Below are positions 63,281-64,000 of a stretch of DNA of 64,000 nucleotides, piece by piece (the first letter of the stretch is position 1; every line of letters starts with the position of its first letter). The DNA comes from Choristoneura fumiferana (taxonomy: Eukaryota; Arthropoda; Insecta; Lepidoptera; Tortricidae), in NCBI RefSeq assembly GCF_025370935.1, contig NC_133481.1, forward strand, positions 20,084,915 through 20,148,914. The letters are read 5' to 3'. Both the position numbers and the translations under genes were made by a program. The notes beneath the pieces were generated by a model that saw nothing but the letters and a program-made list of their open reading frames with translations, was not told the DNA's origin and did not search any database.

Positions 63281-63605
63281 ACTCGAATGGCGACCGCGGA
63301 CCGGGAGACGAGCTGTCGGTAGGCCTCCAACAAGATGGAGCGACGACCTGTAGGGCTACTACGAAACCCGTAACTCGAAGTTCTTATCGTAACGTCCCTC
63401 TCGCTCTCGTATTATATACATTATATAGTATAAGTGTCAGAGGGACCACACGACACGAACTTCGAGTTTCGAGTTTTGTAGTAGCCCTGCTGGTTAAGAT
63501 CGCGGGATCGCGGTGGATGCGGAAAGCACAAGACCGGTCTGAGTGGAGAGCCTTGGGGGAGGCCTATGTCCAGCAGTGGACATCTTTCGGCTGACATGTG
63601 CACAG
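63281..63605 (+). mobile_element. LINE C-terminal tail interrupted by MITE M1
   Basis: 63281-63351 encodes a degenerate ..GDQLSV..PPTRWSDDL-like stretch ending in GATGGAGCGACGACCTG. 63489-63597 resumes LVKIAGSRWMRKAQDRSEWR, ALGEAYVQQWTSFG then TGA. The ...RWSDDL/VKIAG... motif is cut exactly by the MITE. Confidence 0.75.
63352..63488. repeat. MITE family M1 inserted in a LINE tail
   Basis: GGGCTACTACGAAACCCGTA at the left and TTCGAGTTTTGTAGTAGCCC at the right, interior CGTCCCTCTCGCTCTCGTAT. CTG is present on both sides, a likely 3-bp target duplication, judged against the uninterrupted coding GACCTG-GTTAAG. Confidence 0.75.
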
Positions 63606-63887
63606 TGGCGCGTATCTAAGTACTCGTGATTAGTCAATTTTTGTTACTAGTTTCGATCACCCTTTAATATAGGGTACTTGTCCAAAATTACCCAAAAAAG
63701 TCGTTAGTCGCGCGACGGGTTAAAACTTTAATCACTATAGAAGACTCTAGAGGAAAAACGTGCGACGGTAGCTTCTATGATCGCTATTAATGTCGGATTA
63801 ACTAATAATGAGTATGATTAGTCCACGTCGTATTAAATTACCGCATTCATGAGAGAATGCAGACGTCATTTAATGTAAGTAGTACCT

Positions 63888-64000
63888 GGGCGACCGAGCT
63901 TTGCTCGGGCTAAAACTCTGTAACAATCGTTTTCCCAGAGATAAGACGAAGTTAGATCGATTTTTCATCCCCGAAATCCTACATAACAGATTTCATCGAA
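63888..64000 (+). repeat. Second copy of the 13038-13175 repeat, cut by the window edge
   Basis: ACCTGGGCGACCGAGCTTTG, CTCGGGCTAAAACTC, CAATCGTTTTCCCAGAGATA, TTTCATCCCCGAAATCC. Confidence 0.6.

Noticed and set aside
1..64000. CRISPR arrays, operons, bacterial-type promoters, rRNA
   Set aside because: The DNA is eukaryotic (introns, LINEs, SINEs); no regularly spaced direct repeats or rRNA segments were seen.

Overview
The window is 64 kb of AT-rich, intron- and transposon-dense insect DNA, most likely from a moth or butterfly. The evidence is a mosaic of dispersed repeats I recognise from lepidopteran genomes: tRNA-headed SINEs with intact box A/B motifs, 3' tails of several LINE families, short elements carrying the CCCGCGGCTTCG and AGGGTTCCGTA motifs, and many TIR/foldback MITEs. 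There is also an RTE-clade LINE, a CR1/Jockey-type LINE and a Copia relic. Three runs of N (26826-26864, 29820-29919, 62427-62526) show a scaffolded draft assembly.

Host genes occupy only the first 12 kb. Two genes are well supported by reading splice sites. (1) The 5' half of an RNF121/RNF175-type membrane RING-finger protein lies on the minus strand, with exons at 5219-5251, 5106-5140, 1336-1477 and 420-574; the RING exons lie off the left edge. A broken second copy of its fourth exon sits at 72-202. (2) A nearly complete acid-lipase (lipase 3/gastric lipase family) gene lies on the minus strand in seven exons from 12022 down to a TGA at 7236. Its catalytic Ser, Asp and His are all visible and all exon phases match; only the signal-peptide exon was not found. 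Between them, divergent to RNF121, a possible two-exon small gene (6396-6742, +) has matching splice phase. Upstream of the lipase a Cys-rich open frame without a start codon (12281-12502, -) may be an orphan exon.

From 13 kb to the right edge I see no convincing host gene. This part is a transposon graveyard: a cluster of four related MITEs (15.5-20.4 kb), dispersed repeats and SINEs (19-26 kb), and a 5'-truncated, frameshifted RTE LINE (26.9-29.0 kb, -) abutting a MITE. It continues with AT-rich palindromes (33.1-33.7 kb), a 400-bp TIR element (40.0-40.4 kb), a CR1-like LINE 3' end (40.5-41.2 kb), a piggyBac-type MITE (43.3 kb) and a retroelement-associated open frame (48.1-48.6 kb). A Copia retrotransposon is split into gag (57.2-57.9 kb) and protease (62.1-62.4 kb) pieces by a 4-kb LINE inserted in the opposite orientation.

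Several nested insertions can be ordered in time from the sequence alone: MITE in LINE tail, LINE tail in repeat, LINE in Copia, foldback in LINE tail. I found no CRISPR array, operon, rRNA, free-standing tRNA gene or convincing new biological system. The most useful leads are the two unannotated small open frames near the lipase/RNF121 pair, the duplicated RNF121 exon, and the long intronic hairpins.
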